DNA of 64,000 nucleotides from Calendula officinalis (Eukaryota; Streptophyta; Magnoliopsida; Asterales; Asteraceae), in contig OY970824.1 in the NCBI GenBank assembly GCA_963853835.1, positions 41,114,727-41,178,726 of the forward strand. The letters run 5' to 3'. Positions 11,488 to 25,943 of the stretch are shown piece after piece (within the stretch, counting starts at the first letter, position 1; every line of letters starts with the position of its first letter). The notes under the pieces were generated by a model. That model made no database searches. It was given only the letters and a program-made list of their open reading frames with translations, and was not told the DNA's origin. Both the position numbers and the translations under genes were made by a program.

Positions 11488-12781
11488 TCTTCAATATCCA
11501 AGATTGTGTGACAAAAGGTGCTATACTAAAACATTCATAACTTTCAGCTCGGATGTCCGTTTCACGCCCACGAGTAACCAAAATAGTTGGTTCGTTCGTC
11601 ACTGCCAAGAACATGTTCGGCACGAACTCTTCACTGTTCCCGGCCCGAATTTCATTTTCGGCCCGAACTTTAACCTCGGCCCGAACTTCAACCTCGGCCC
11701 GAACTCCGACCTAGGCCCGAACATCAACCTCGGCCCGAACATCATCCTCGGCCCGAACACCAAACTTCGGCCCGAATACCACTTCGGCCCGAACACCACT
11801 TCGGCCCGAATACCACTTCGGCCCGAACACCACTTCGGCCCGAACATCCCTCTTCGGCCTGAACTCTTCAATATCCAAGATTGTGTGACAACAGGTGCTA
11901 TACTAAAACATTCATAACTTTCAGCTTGGGTGTCCGTTTCACGCCACGAGTAACCAAAATAACTGGTTCGTTCGTCACTGCCAAGAACAAGTTCGACCAT
12001 AACTCTTCACTGTTCCCGGCCCGAACTTCATTTTCGGCACGAACTTCAACCTCGGCCCGAACTTCAACCTCGGCCCGAACTCCGACCTCGGCCCGAACAT
12101 CATCCTCGGCCCGAACACCAAACTTCGGCCCGAACACCACTTCGGCCCGAACACCGCTTCGGCCCGAACATCCGACTTCGTCCCGAACACCACTTCGGCC
12201 CGAACATCCCTCTTCGGCCCGAACTCTTCAATATCCAATATTGTGTGACAAAAGATGCTATACTAAAACACTCATAAGTTTCAGCTCGGGTGTCCGTTTC
12301 ACGCCCACGAGTAACCAAAATAGCTGGTTCGTTCGTCACTGCCAAGAACAAGTTCGGCCCGAACTCTTCACTGTTCCCGGCCCGAACTTCATTTTCGGCC
12401 TGAACTTCAACCTCGGCCCGAACTTCAACCTCGGCCTGAACTCCGACCTCGGCCCGAACATCATCCTCGGCCCGAACACCGAACTTCGGCCCGAACACCA
12501 CTTCGGCCCGAACACCACTTCGGCCCGAACATCCCTCTTCGGCCCGAACTCTTCAATATCCAAGATTGTTTGACAAAAGGTGCTATACTAAAATATTCAT
12601 AACTTTCAGCTCGGGTGTCCGTTTCACGCCCACGAGTAACCAAAATAGCTGGTTCGTTCGTCACTGCCAAGAACAAGTTCGGCCCGAACTCTTCACTGTT
12701 CCCGTCCCGAACTTCATTTTCGGCCCGAACTTCAACCTCGGCCCGAACTCCGACCTCGGCCCGAACTTCAACCTCGGCCCG

Positions 12782-12853
12782 AACATCATCCTCGGCCCGA
12801 ACATCATCCTCGGCCCGAACATCATCCTCGGCCCGAACATCATCCTCGGCCCG
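12782..12853 (+). repeat. Local expansion of the ATCATCCT subrepeat to four copies
   Basis: Four identical 18-base ATCATCCTCGGCCCGAAC subrepeats follow each other in the unit anchored at 12615, where most units have one. Two copies occur in the units at 13733, 18265, 22491 and 32207. In this unit the ACCGAACTT subrepeat is missing. This is a direct example of expansion of one 18-base subrepeat. Confidence 0.9.
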
Positions 12854-15800
12854 AACACCACTTCGGCCCGAACACCACTTCGGCCCGAACATCCCACTTC
12901 GGCCCGAACATCCCTCTTCGGCCCGAACTCTTCAATATCCAAGATTGTGTGACAAATGGTGCTATACTAAAACATTCATAACTTTCAGCTCGGGTGTCCG
13001 TTTCACGCCCACGAGTAACCAAAATAGCTGGTTCGTTCGGCACTGCCAAGAACAAGTTCGGCCGAACTCTTCACTGTTCCCGGCCCGAACTTCATTTTCG
13101 GCCCGAACTTCAACCTCGGCCCGAACTTCAACCTCGGCCCGAACTCCGACCTCGGCCCGAACTTCAACCTCGGCCCGAACATCATCCTCGGCCCGAACAC
13201 CGAACTTCGGCCCGAACACCACTTCGGCACGAACACCACTTCAGCCCGAACATCCCACTTCGGCCCGAACACCACTTCGGCCCGAACATCCCTCTTCGGC
13301 CCGAACTCTTCAATATCCAAGATGGTGTGACAAAAGGTGCTATACTAAAACATTCATAACTTTCAACTCGGGTGTCCGTTTCACGCCCACGAGTAACCAA
13401 AATAGCTGGTTCGTTCGTCACGGCCAAGAACAAGTTCGGCCCGAACTCTTCACTGTTCCCGTCCCGAACTTCATTTTCGGCCCGAACTTCAACCTCGGCC
13501 CGAACTTCAACCTCGGCCCGAACTCCGACCTCGGCCCGAACATCATCCTCGGCCCGAACACCGAACTTCGGCCCGAACACCACTTCGGCCCGAACACCAC
13601 TTCGGCCCGAACATCCCACTTCGGCCCGAACACCACTTCGGCCCGAACATCCCTCTTCGGCCCGAACTCTTCAATATCCAAGATTGTGTGACAAAAGGTG
13701 CTATACTAAAACATTCATAACTTTCAGCCCGGGTGTCCGTTTCACGCCCACGAGTAACCAAAATAGCTGGTTCGTTCGTCACTGCCAAGAACATGTTCGG
13801 CCCGAACTTTTCACTGTTCCCGGCCCGAACTTCAACCTCGGCCCGAACTCCGACCTCGGCCCGAACATCAACCTCGGCCCGAACATCATCCTCGGCCCGA
13901 ACATCATCCTCGGCCCGAACACCACTTCGGCCCGAACACCACTTCGGCCCGAACATCCCACTTCGGCCCGAACATCCCTCTTCGGCCCGAACTCTTCAAT
14001 ATCCAAGATTGTGTGACAAAAGGTGCTATACTAAAACATTCATAACTTTCAGCTCGGGTGTCCGTTTCACGCCCACGAGTAACCAAAATAGCTGGTTCGT
14101 TCGTCACTGCCAAGAACATGTTCGGCCGAACTCTTCACTGTTCCCGGCCCGAACTTCATTTTCGGCCCGAACTTCATTTTCGGCCCGAACTTCATTTCGG
14201 CCCGAACTTCAACCTCGGCCCGAACTTCAACCTCGGCCCGAACTCCGACCTCGGGCCGAACTTCAACCTCGGCCCGAACATCATCCTCGGCCCGGACACC
14301 GAACTTCGGCCCGAACACCACTTCGGCCCGAACATCCCACTTCGGCCCGAACACCACTTCGGCTCGAACATCCCTCTTCGGCCCGAACTCTTCAATATCC
14401 AAGATGGTGTGACAAAAGGTGCTATACTAAAACATTCATAACTTTCAGCTCGGGTGTCCGTTTCACGCCCACGAGTAACCAAAATAGCTGCTTCGTTCGT
14501 CACTGCCAAGAACATGTTCGGCCCGAACTTTTCACTGTTCCCGGACCGAACTTCAACCTCGGCCCGAACTCCGACCTCGGCCCGAACTTCAACCTCGGCC
14601 CGAACATCATCCTCGGCCCGAACACCGAACTTCGGCCCGAACACCACTTCAGCCCGAACACCACTTCGGCCCGAACATCCCACTTCGGCCTGAACATCCC
14701 TCTTCGGCCCGAACTCTTCAATATCCAAGATTGTGTGACAAAAGGTGCTATACTAAAACATTCATAACTTTCAGCTCGGGTGTCCGTTTCACGCCCACGA
14801 GTAACCAAAATAGTTGGTTCGTTCGTCACTGCCAAGAACAAGTTCGGCCGAACTCTTCACTGTTCCCGGCCCGAACTTCATTTTCGGCCCGAACTTCATT
14901 TTCGGTCCGAACTTCAACCTCGGCCCGAACTTCAACCTCGGCCCGAACTCCGACCTCGGCCCGAACTTCAACCTCGGCCCGAACATCAACCTCGGCCCGA
15001 ACACCGAACTTCGGCCCGAACACCACTTCGGCCCGAACACCACTTCGCACCCGAACATCCCACTTCGGCCCGAACACCACTTCGGCCCGAACATCCCTCT
15101 TCGGCCCGAACTCTTCAATATCCAAGATGGTGTGACAAAAGGTGCTATACTAAAACATTCATAACTTTCAGCTCGGGTGTCCGTTTCACGCCCACGAGTA
15201 ACCAAAATAGCTGGTTCATTCGTCATGGCGAAGAACAAGTTCGGCCGAACTCTTCACTGTTCCCGGCCTGAACTTCATTTTCGGCCCGAACTTCAACCTC
15301 GGCCCGAACTCCGACCTCGGCCCGAACTTCAACCTCGGCCCGAACATCATCCTCGGCCCGAACACCGAACTTCGGCCCGAACACCATTTCGCCCGAACAC
15401 CACTTCGGCCCGAACATCCCACTTCGGCCCGAACATCCCTCTTCGGCCCGAACTCTTCAATATCCAAGATTGTGTGACAAAAGGTGCAATACTAAAACAT
15501 TCATAACTTTCAGCTCGGGTGTCCGTTTCACGCCCACGAGTAACCAAAATAGCTGGTTCGTTCGTCACTGCCAAGAACAAGTTCGGCCGAACTCTTCACT
15601 GTTCCCGGCCCGAACTTCATTTTCGGCCCGAACTTCATTTTCGGCCCGAACTTCAACCTCGGCCCGAACTTCAACCTCGGCCCGAACTCCGACCTCGGCC
15701 CGAACTTCAACCTCGGACCGAACATCATCCTCGGCCCGAACACCGAACTTCGGCCCGAACACCACTTCGGCACGAACACCACTTCGGCCCGAACATCCCA

Positions 15801-16517
15801 CTTCGGCCCGAACACCACTTCGGCCCGAACATCCCTCTTCGGCCCGAACTCTTCAATATCCAAGATGGTGTGACAAAAGGTGCTATACTAAAACATTCAT
15901 AACATTCAGCTCGGGTGTCCGTTTCACGCCCACGAGTAACCAAAATAGCTGGTTCGTTCGTCACGGCCAAGAACAAGTTCGGCCCGAACTCTTCACTGTT
16001 CCCGTCCCGAACTTCATTTTCGGCCCGAACTTCAACCTCGACCCGAACTTCAACCTCGGCCCGAACTCCGACCTCGGCCCGAACATCATCCTCGGCCCGA
16101 ACACCGAACTTCGGCCCGAACACCACTTTGGACCGTACACCACATCGGCCCGAACATCCCACTTCGGCCCGAACACCACTTCGGCCCGAACATCCCTCTT
16201 CGGCCCGAACTCTTCAATATCCAAGATTGTGTGACAAAAGGTGCTATACTAAAACATTCATAACTTTCAGCCCGGGTGTCCGTTTCACGCCCACGAGTAA
16301 CCAAAATAGCTGGTTCGTTCGTCACTGCCAAGAACATGTTCGGCCCGAACTTTTCACTGTTCCCGGCCCGAACTTCAACCTCGGCCCGAACTCTGACCTC
16401 GGCCCGAACTTCAACCTCGGCCCGAACATCATCCTGGGCCCGAACACCGAACTTCGGCCCGAACACCACTTCGGCCCGAACACCACTTCAGCCCGAACAT
16501 CCCTCTTCGGCCCGAAC

Positions 16518-19500
16518 TCTTCAATATCCAAGATTGTGTGACAAAAGGTGCTATACTAAAACATTCATAACTTTCAGCTCGGGTGTCCGTTTCACGCCCA
16601 CGAGTAACCAAAATAGCTGGTTCGTTCGTCACTGCCAAGAACAAGTTCGGCCGAACTCTTCACTGTTCCCGGCCCGAACTTCATTTTCGGCCCGAACTTC
16701 ATTTTCGGCCCGAACTTCAACCTCGGCCTTAACTTCAACCTCGGCCCGAACTCCGACCTCGGCCCGAACTTCAACCTCGGCCCGAACATCATCCTCGGCC
16801 CGAACTCCGAACTTCGGCCCGAACATCCCACTTCGGCCCGAACACCACTTCGGCTCGAACATCCCTCTTCGGCCCGAACTCTTCAATATCCAAGATGGTG
16901 TGACAAAAGGTGCTATACTAAAACATTCATAACTTTCAGCTCGGGTGTCGTTTCACGCCCACGAGTAACCAAAATAGCTGGTTCGTTCCTCACTGCCAAG
17001 AACATGTTCGGCCCGAACTTTTCACTGTTCCCGGCCCGAACTTCAACCTCGGCCCGAACTCCGACCTCGGCCCGAACTTCAACCTCGGCCCGAACATCAT
17101 CCTCGGCCCGAACACCGAACTTCGGCCCGAACACCACTTCGTCCCGAACACCACTTCGGCCTGAACATCCCACTTCGGCCTGAACATCCCTCTTCGGCCC
17201 GAACTCTTCAATATCAAAGATTGTGTGACAAAAGGTGCTATACTAAAACATTCATAACTTTCAGCTCGGGTGTCCGTTTCACGCCCACGAGTAACCAAAA
17301 TAGTTGGTTCGTTCGTCACTGCCAAGAACAAGTTCGGCCGAACTCTTCACTGTTCCCGGCCCGAACTTCAACCTCGGCCCGAACTCCGACCTCGGCCCGA
17401 ACTTCAACCTCGGCCCGAACATCATCCTCGGCCCGAACACCGAACTTCGGCCCGAACACCACTTCGGCCCGAACACCACTTCGGCCCGAACATCCCACTT
17501 CGGCCTGAACATCCCTCTTCGGCCCGAACTCTTCAATATCCAAGATGGTGTGACAAAAGGTGCTATACTAAAACATTCATAACTTTCAACTCGGGTGTCC
17601 GTTTCACGCCCACGAGTAACCAAAATAGCTGGTTCGTTCGTCACGGCCAAGAAGAAGGTCGGCCCGAACTCTTCATTGTTCCCGTCCCGAACTTCATTTT
17701 CAGCCCGAACTTCAACCTCGGCCCGAACTTCAACCTCGGCCCGAACTCCGACCTCGGCCAGAACATCATCCTCGGCCCGAACACCGAACTTCGGCCCGAA
17801 CACCACTTCGGCCCGAACACCACTTCGGCCCGAACATCCCACTTCGGCCCGAACACCACTTCGGCCCGAACATCCCTCTTCGGCCCGAACTCTTCAATAT
17901 CCAAGATTGTGTGACAAAAGGTGCTATACTAAAACATTCATAACTTTCAGCCCGGGTGTCCGTTTCACGCCCACGAGTAACCAAAATAGCTGGTTCGTTC
18001 GTCACTGCCAAGAACATGTTCGGCCCGAACTTTTCACTGTTCCCGGCCCGAACTTCAACCTCGGCCCGAACTCCGACCTCGGCCCGAACTTCAACCTCGG
18101 CCCGAACATCATCCTCGGCCCGAACACCGAACTTCGGCCCGAACACCACTTCGGCCCGAACATCCCACTTCGACCCGAACATTCCTCTTCGGCCCGAACT
18201 CTTCAATATCCAAGATTGTGTGACAAAAGGTGCTATACTAAAACATTCATAACTTTCAGCCCGGGTGTCCGTTTCACGCCCACGAGTAACCAAAATAGCT
18301 GGTTCGTTCGTCACTGCCAAGAACATGTTCGGCCCGAACTTTTCACTGTTCCCGGCACGAACTTCAACCTCGGCCCGAACTCCGACCTCGGCCCGAACTT
18401 CAACCTCGGCCCGAACATCATCCTCGGCCCGAACATCATCCTCGGCCCGAACACCACTTCGGCCCGAACACCACTTCGGCCCGAACATCCCACTTCGGCC
18501 CGAACATCCCTCTTCGGCCCGAACTCTCCAATATCCAAGATTGTGTGACAAAAGGTGCTATACTAAAACATTCATAACTTTCAACTCGGGTGTCCGTTTC
18601 ACGCCCACGAGTAACCAAAATAGCTGGTTCGTTCGTCACTGCCAAGAACAAGTTCGGCCGAACTCTTCACTGTTCCCGGCCCGAACTTCATTTTCGGCCC
18701 GAACTTCATTTCGGCCCGAACTTCAACCTCGGCCCGAACTTCAACCTCGGCCCGAACTCCGACCTCGGCCCGAACTCCGACCTCGGCCCGAACTTCAACC
18801 TCGGCCCGAACATCATCCTCGGCCCGAACACCGAACTTCGGCCCGAACACCACTTCGGCCCGAACATCCCACTTCGGCCCGAACACCACTTCGGCTCGAA
18901 CATCCCTCTTCGGCCCGAACTCTTCAATATCCAAGATGGTGTGACAAAAGGTGCTATGCTAAAACATTCATAACTTTCAGCTCGGGTGTCCGTTTCACGC
19001 CCACGAGTAACCAAAATAGCTGCTTCGTTCGTCACTGCCAAGAACATGTTCGGCCCGAACTTTTCACTGTTCCCGGACCGAACTTCAACCTCGGCCCGAA
19101 CTCCGACCTCGGCCCGAACTTCAACCTCGGCCCGAACATCATCCTCGGCCCGAACACCGAACTTCGGCCCGAACACCACTTCGGCTCGAACACCACTTCG
19201 GCCCGAACATCCCACTTCGGCCTGAACATCCCTCTTCGGCCCGAACTCTTCAATATCCAAGATTGTGTGACAAAAGGTGCTATACTAAAACATTCATAAC
19301 TTTCAGCTCGGGTGTCCGTTTCACGCCCACGAGTAACCAAAATAGTTGGTTCGTTCGTCACTGCCAAGAACAAGTTCGGCCGAACTCTTCACTGTTCCCG
19401 GCCCGAACTTCATTTTCGGCCCGAACTTCATTTTCGGTCCGAACTTCAACCTCGGCCCGAACTTCAACCTCGGCCCGAACTCCGACCTCGGCCCGAACTT

Positions 19501-20743
19501 CAACCTCGGCCCGAACATCAACCTCGGCCCGAACACCGAACTTCGGCCCGAACACCACTTCGGACCGAACACCACTTCGGCCCGAACATCCCACTTCGGC
19601 CCGAACACCACTTCGGCCCGAACATCCCTCTTCGGCCCGAACTCTTCAATATCCAAGATGGTGTGACAAAAGGTGCTATACTAAAACATTCATAACTTTC
19701 AGCTCGGGTGTCCGTTTCACGCCCACGAGTAACCAAAATAGTTGGTTCGTTCGTCACTGCCAAGAACAAGTTCGGCCGAACTCTTCACTGTTCCCGGCCC
19801 GAACTTCATTTTCGGCCCGAACTTCATTTTCGGTCCGAACTTCAACCTCGGCCCGAACTTCAACCTCGGCCCGAACTCCGACCTCGGCCCGAACTTCAAC
19901 CTCGGCCCGAACATCAACCTCGGCCCGAACACCGAACTTCGGCCCGAACACCACTTCGGACCGAACACCACTTCGGCCCGAACATCCCACTTCGGCCTGA
20001 ACATCCCTCTTCGGCCCGAACTCTTCAATATCCAAGATTGTGTGACAAAAGGTGCTATACTAAAACATTCATAACTTTCAGCTCGGGTGTCCGTTTCACG
20101 CCCACGAGTAACCAAAATAGTTGGTTCGTTCGTCACTGCCAAGAACAAGTTCGGCCGAACTCTTCACTGTTCCCGGCCCGAACTTCATTTTCGGCCCGAA
20201 CTTCATTTTCGGTCCGAACTTCAACCTCGGCCCGAACTTCAACCTCGGCCCGAACTCCGACCTCGGCCCGAACTTCAACCTCGGCCCGAACATCAACCTC
20301 GGCCCGAACACCGAACTTCGGCCCGAACACCACTTCGGACCGAACACCACTTCGGCCCGAACATCCCACTTCGGCCCGAACACCACTTCGGCCCGAACAT
20401 CCCTCTTCGGCCCGAACTCTTCAATATCCAAGATGGTGTGACAAAAGGTGCTATACTAAAACATTCATAACTTTCAGCTCGGGTGTCCGTTTCACGCCCA
20501 CGAGTAACCAAAATAGCTGGTTCGTTCGTCACTGCCAAGAACAAGTTCGGCCGAACTCTTCACTGTTCCCGGCCTGAACTTCATTTTCGGCCCGAACTTC
20601 AACCTCGGCCCGAACTCCGACCTCGGCCCGAACTTCAACCTCGGCCCGAACATCATCCTCGGCCCGAACACCGAACTTCGGCCCGAACACCACTTCGGCC
20701 CGAACATCCCACTTCGGCCCGAACATCCCTCTTCGGCCCGAAC
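16518..20743 (+). repeat. HOR-IIa copy 1 (12 monomers, 4226 bases)
   Basis: Unit order by subfamily: A16583, B16945, A17270, C17595, B17956, B18265, A18590, B18986, A19312, A19708, A20087, A20483. It matches copy 2 at offset 4226 from about 16.5 to 19.98 kb. By eye I find only two substitutions in that stretch: T at 17676 against C at 21902, and A at 18249 against T at 22475. Shared rare marks include the one-base loss in GGGTGTCGTTTC and ATATCAAAG. Confidence 0.92.
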
Positions 20744-23700
20744 TCTTCAATATCCAAGATTGTGTGACAAAAGGTGCTATACTAAAACATTCATAACTTT
20801 CAGCTCGGGTGTCCGTTTCACGCCCACGAGTAACCAAAATAGCTGGTTCGTTCGTCACTGCCAAGAACAAGTTCGGCCGAACTCTTCACTGTTCCCGGCC
20901 CGAACTTCATTTTCGGCCCGAACTTCATTTTCGGCCCGAACTTCAACCTCGGCCTTAACTTCAACCTCGGCCCGAACTCCGACCTCGGCCCGAACTTCAA
21001 CCTCGGCCCGAACATCATCCTCGGCCCGAACTCCGAACTTCGGCCCGAACATCCCACTTCGGCCCGAACACCACTTCGGCTCGAACATCCCTCTTCGGCC
21101 CGAACTCTTCAATATCCAAGATGGTGTGACAAAAGGTGCTATACTAAAACATTCATAACTTTCAGCTCGGGTGTCGTTTCACGCCCACGAGTAACCAAAA
21201 TAGCTGGTTCGTTCCTCACTGCCAAGAACATGTTCGGCCCGAACTTTTCACTGTTCCCGGCCCGAACTTCAACCTCGGCCCGAACTCCGACCTCGGCCCG
21301 AACTTCAACCTCGGCCCGAACATCATCCTCGGCCCGAACACCGAACTTCGGCCCGAACACCACTTCGTCCCGAACACCACTTCGGCCTGAACATCCCACT
21401 TCGGCCTGAACATCCCTCTTCGGCCCGAACTCTTCAATATCAAAGATTGTGTGACAAAAGGTGCTATACTAAAACATTCATAACTTTCAGCTCGGGTGTC
21501 CGTTTCACGCCCACGAGTAACCAAAATAGTTGGTTCGTTCGTCACTGCCAAGAACAAGTTCGGCCGAACTCTTCACTGTTCCCGGCCCGAACTTCAACCT
21601 CGGCCCGAACTCCGACCTCGGCCCGAACTTCAACCTCGGCCCGAACATCATCCTCGGCCCGAACACCGAACTTCGGCCCGAACACCACTTCGGCCCGAAC
21701 ACCACTTCGGCCCGAACATCCCACTTCGGCCTGAACATCCCTCTTCGGCCCGAACTCTTCAATATCCAAGATGGTGTGACAAAAGGTGCTATACTAAAAC
21801 ATTCATAACTTTCAACTCGGGTGTCCGTTTCACGCCCACGAGTAACCAAAATAGCTGGTTCGTTCGTCACGGCCAAGAAGAAGGTCGGCCCGAACTCTTC
21901 ACTGTTCCCGTCCCGAACTTCATTTTCAGCCCGAACTTCAACCTCGGCCCGAACTTCAACCTCGGCCCGAACTCCGACCTCGGCCAGAACATCATCCTCG
22001 GCCCGAACACCGAACTTCGGCCCGAACACCACTTCGGCCCGAACACCACTTCGGCCCGAACATCCCACTTCGGCCCGAACACCACTTCGGCCCGAACATC
22101 CCTCTTCGGCCCGAACTCTTCAATATCCAAGATTGTGTGACAAAAGGTGCTATACTAAAACATTCATAACTTTCAGCCCGGGTGTCCGTTTCACGCCCAC
22201 GAGTAACCAAAATAGCTGGTTCGTTCGTCACTGCCAAGAACATGTTCGGCCCGAACTTTTCACTGTTCCCGGCCCGAACTTCAACCTCGGCCCGAACTCC
22301 GACCTCGGCCCGAACTTCAACCTCGGCCCGAACATCATCCTCGGCCCGAACACCGAACTTCGGCCCGAACACCACTTCGGCCCGAACATCCCACTTCGAC
22401 CCGAACATTCCTCTTCGGCCCGAACTCTTCAATATCCAAGATTGTGTGACAAAAGGTGCTATACTAAAACATTCTTAACTTTCAGCCCGGGTGTCCGTTT
22501 CACGCCCACGAGTAACCAAAATAGCTGGTTCGTTCGTCACTGCCAAGAACATGTTCGGCCCGAACTTTTCACTGTTCCCGGCACGAACTTCAACCTCGGC
22601 CCGAACTCCGACCTCGGCCCGAACTTCAACCTCGGCCCGAACATCATCCTCGGCCCGAACATCATCCTCGGCCCGAACACCACTTCGGCCCGAACACCAC
22701 TTCGGCCCGAACATCCCACTTCGGCCCGAACATCCCTCTTCGGCCCGAACTCTCCAATATCCAAGATTGTGTGACAAAAGGTGCTATACTAAAACATTCA
22801 TAACTTTCAACTCGGGTGTCCGTTTCACGCCCACGAGTAACCAAAATAGCTGGTTCGTTCGTCACTGCCAAGAACAAGTTCGGCCGAACTCTTCACTGTT
22901 CCCGGCCCGAACTTCATTTTCGGCCCGAACTTCATTTCGGCCCGAACTTCAACCTCGGCCCGAACTTCAACCTCGGCCCGAACTCCGACCTCGGCCCGAA
23001 CTCCGACCTCGGCCCGAACTTCAACCTCGGCCCGAACATCATCCTCGGCCCGAACACCGAACTTCGGCCCGAACACCACTTCGGCCCGAACATCCCACTT
23101 CGGCCCGAACACCACTTCGGCTCGAACATCCCTCTTCGGCCCGAACTCTTCAATATCCAAGATGGTGTGACAAAAGGTGCTATGCTAAAACATTCATAAC
23201 TTTCAGCTCGGGTGTCCGTTTCACGCCCACGAGTAACCAAAATAGCTGCTTCGTTCGTCACTGCCAAGAACATGTTCGGCCCGAACTTTTCACTGTTCCC
23301 GGACCGAACTTCAACCTCGGCCCGAACTCCGACCTCGGCCCGAACTTCAACCTCGGCCCGAACATCATCCTCGGCCCGAACACCGAACTTCGGCCCGAAC
23401 ACCACTTCGGCTCGAACACCACTTCGGCCCGAACATCCCACTTCGGCCTGAACATCCCTCTTCGGCCCGAACTCTTCAATATCCAAGATTGTGTGACAAA
23501 AGGTGCTATACTAAAACATTCATAACTTTCAGCTCGGGTGTCCGTTTCACGCCCACGAGTAACCAAAATAGTTGGTTCGTTCGTCACTGCCAAGAACAAG
23601 TTCGGCCGAACTCTTCACTGTTCCCGGCCCGAACTTCATTTTCGGCCCGAACTTCATTTTCGGTCCGAACTTCAACCTCGGCCCGAACTTCAACCTCGGC

Positions 23701-24590
23701 CCGAACTCCGACCTCGGCCCGAACTTCAACCTCGGCCCGAACATCAACCTCGGCCCGAACACCGAACTTCGGCCCGAACACCACTTCGGACCGAACACCA
23801 CTTCGGCCCGAACATCCCACTTCGGCCCGAACACCACTTCGGCCCGAACATCCCTCTTCGGCCCGAACTCTTCAATATCCAAGATGGTGTGACAAAAGGT
23901 GCTATACTAAAACATTCATAACTTTCAGCTCGGGTGTCCGTTTCACGCCCACGAGTAACCAAAATAGTTGGTTCGTTCGTCACTGCCAAGAACAAGTTCG
24001 GCCGAACTCTTCACTGTTCCCGGCCCGAACTTCATTTTCGGCCCGAACTTCATTTTCGGTCCGAACTTCAACCTCGGCCCGAACTTCAACCTCGGCCCGA
24101 ACTCCGACCTCGGCCCGAACTTCAACCTCGGCCCGAACATCAACCTCGGCCCGAACACCGAACTTCGGCCCGAACACCACTTCGGACCGAACACCACTTC
24201 GGCCCGAACATCCCACTTCGGCCCGAACACCACTTCGGCCCGAACATCCCTCTTCGGCCCGAACTCTTCAATATCCAAGATGGTGTGACAAAAGGTGCTA
24301 TACTAAAACATTCATAACTTTCAGCTCGGGTGTCCGTTTCACGCCCACGAGTAACCAAAATAGCTGGTTCGTTCGTCACTGCCAAGAACAAGTTCGGCCG
24401 AACTCTTCACTGTTCCCGGCCTGAACTTCATTTTCGGCCCGAACTTCAACCTCGGCCCGAACTCCGACCTCGGCCCGAACTTCAACCTCGGCCCGAACAT
24501 CATCCTCGGCCCGAACACCGAACTTCGGCCCGAACACCACTTCGGCCCGAACATCCCACTTCGGCCCGAACATCCCTCTTCGGCCCGAAC
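20744..24590 (+). repeat. HOR-IIa copy 2 (11 monomers, 3847 bases)
   Basis: Units anchored at 20809, 21171, 21496, 21821, 22182, 22491, 22816, 23212, 23538, 23934 and 24330. It has two instead of three of the near-identical A units found at 19312, 19708 and 20087. After that loss the alignment to copy 1 continues at offset 3847 (20087 to 23934, 20483 to 24330). The pattern is that of unequal exchange between neighbouring A units. Confidence 0.92.
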
Positions 24591-25943
24591 TCTTCAATAT
24601 CCAAGATTGTGTGACAAAAGGTGCTATACTAAAACATTCATAACTTTCAGCTCGGGTGTCCGTTTCACGCCCACGAGTAACCAAAATAGCTGGTTCGTTC
24701 GTCACTGCCAAGAACAAGTTCGGCCGAACTCTTCACTGTTCCCGGCCCGAACTTCATTTTCGGCCCGAACTTCATTTTCGGCCCGAACTTCAACCTCGGC
24801 CCGAACTCCGACCTCGGCCCGAACTTCAACCTCGGCCCGAACATCATCCTCGGCCCGAACACCGAACTTCGGCCCGAACACCACTTCGGCACGAACACCA
24901 CATCGGCCCGAACATCCCACTTCGGCCCGAACACCACTTCGGCCCGAACATCCCTCTTCGGCCCGAACTCTTCAATATCCAAGATGGTGTGACAAAAGGT
25001 GCTATACTAAAACATTCATAACTTTCAGCTCGGGTGTCCGTTTCACGCCCACGAGTAACCAAAATAGCTGGTTCGTTCGTCACGGCCAAGAACAAGTTCG
25101 GCCCGAACTCTTCACTGTTGCCGTCCCGAACTTCATTTTTGGCCCGAACTTCAACCTCGGCCCGAACGTCAACCTCGGCCCGAACTCCGACCTCGGCCCG
25201 AACATCATCCTCGGCCCGAACACCGAACTTCGGCCCGAACACCACTTCGGCCCGAACACCACTTCGGCCCGAACATCCCACTTCGGCCCGAACACCACTT
25301 CGGCCCGAACATTCCTCTTCGGCCCGAACTCTTCAATATCCAAGATTGTGTGACAAAAGGTGCTATACTAAAACATTCATAACTTTCAGCCCGGGTGTCC
25401 GTTTCACGCCCACGAGTAACCAAAATAGCTGGTTCGTTCGTCACTGCCAAGAACATGTTCGGCCCGAACTTTTCACTGTTCCCGGCCCGAACTTCAACCT
25501 CGGCCCGAACTCCGACCTCGGCCCGTACTTCAACCTCGGCCCGAACATCATCCTCGGCCCGAACACCGAACTTCGGCCCGAACACCACTTCGGCCCGAAC
25601 ACCACTTCGGCCCGAACATCCCTCTTCGGCCCGAACTCTTCAATATCCAAGATTGTGTGACAAAAGGTGCTATACTAAAACATTCATAACTTTCAGCCCG
25701 GGTGTCCGTTTCACGCCCACGAGTAACCAAAATAGCTGGTTCGTTCGTCACTGCCAAGAACATGTTCGGCCCGAACTTTTCACTGTTCCCGGCCCGAACT
25801 TCAACCTCGGCCCGAACTCCGACCTCGGCCCGAACTTCAACCTCGGCCCGAACATCATCCTCGGCCCGAACACCGAACTTCGGCCCGAACACCACTTCGG
25901 CCCGAACACCACTTCGGCCCGAACATCCCTCTTCGGCCCGAAC

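Larger units (their letters stand above)
1..12549 (+). repeat. Array segment I: early subfamilies
   Basis: Monomer anchors: 211, 572, 900, 1279, 1659, 2019, 2363, 2706, 3067, 3427, 3788, 4203, 4547, 4908, 5287, 5648, 6063, 6408, 6769, 7148, 7508, 7886, 8230, 8609, 8970, 9349, 9727, 10071, 10433, 10830, 11209, 11553, 11930, 12290. Most units have intact TTCGGCCCGAAC after AACAAG or AACATG. Variants typical of this segment are GGTGATATAC, CATAAATTTC and ATCGTCCTCGG. A two-unit module (one unit ending in GGCCGAACATCC and GACCCGAGC, the next with TTCGACCTCGGCTCGAAC) recurs at about 1659-2362, 3067-3787 and 7148-7885, and across the left edge. Confidence 0.9.
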
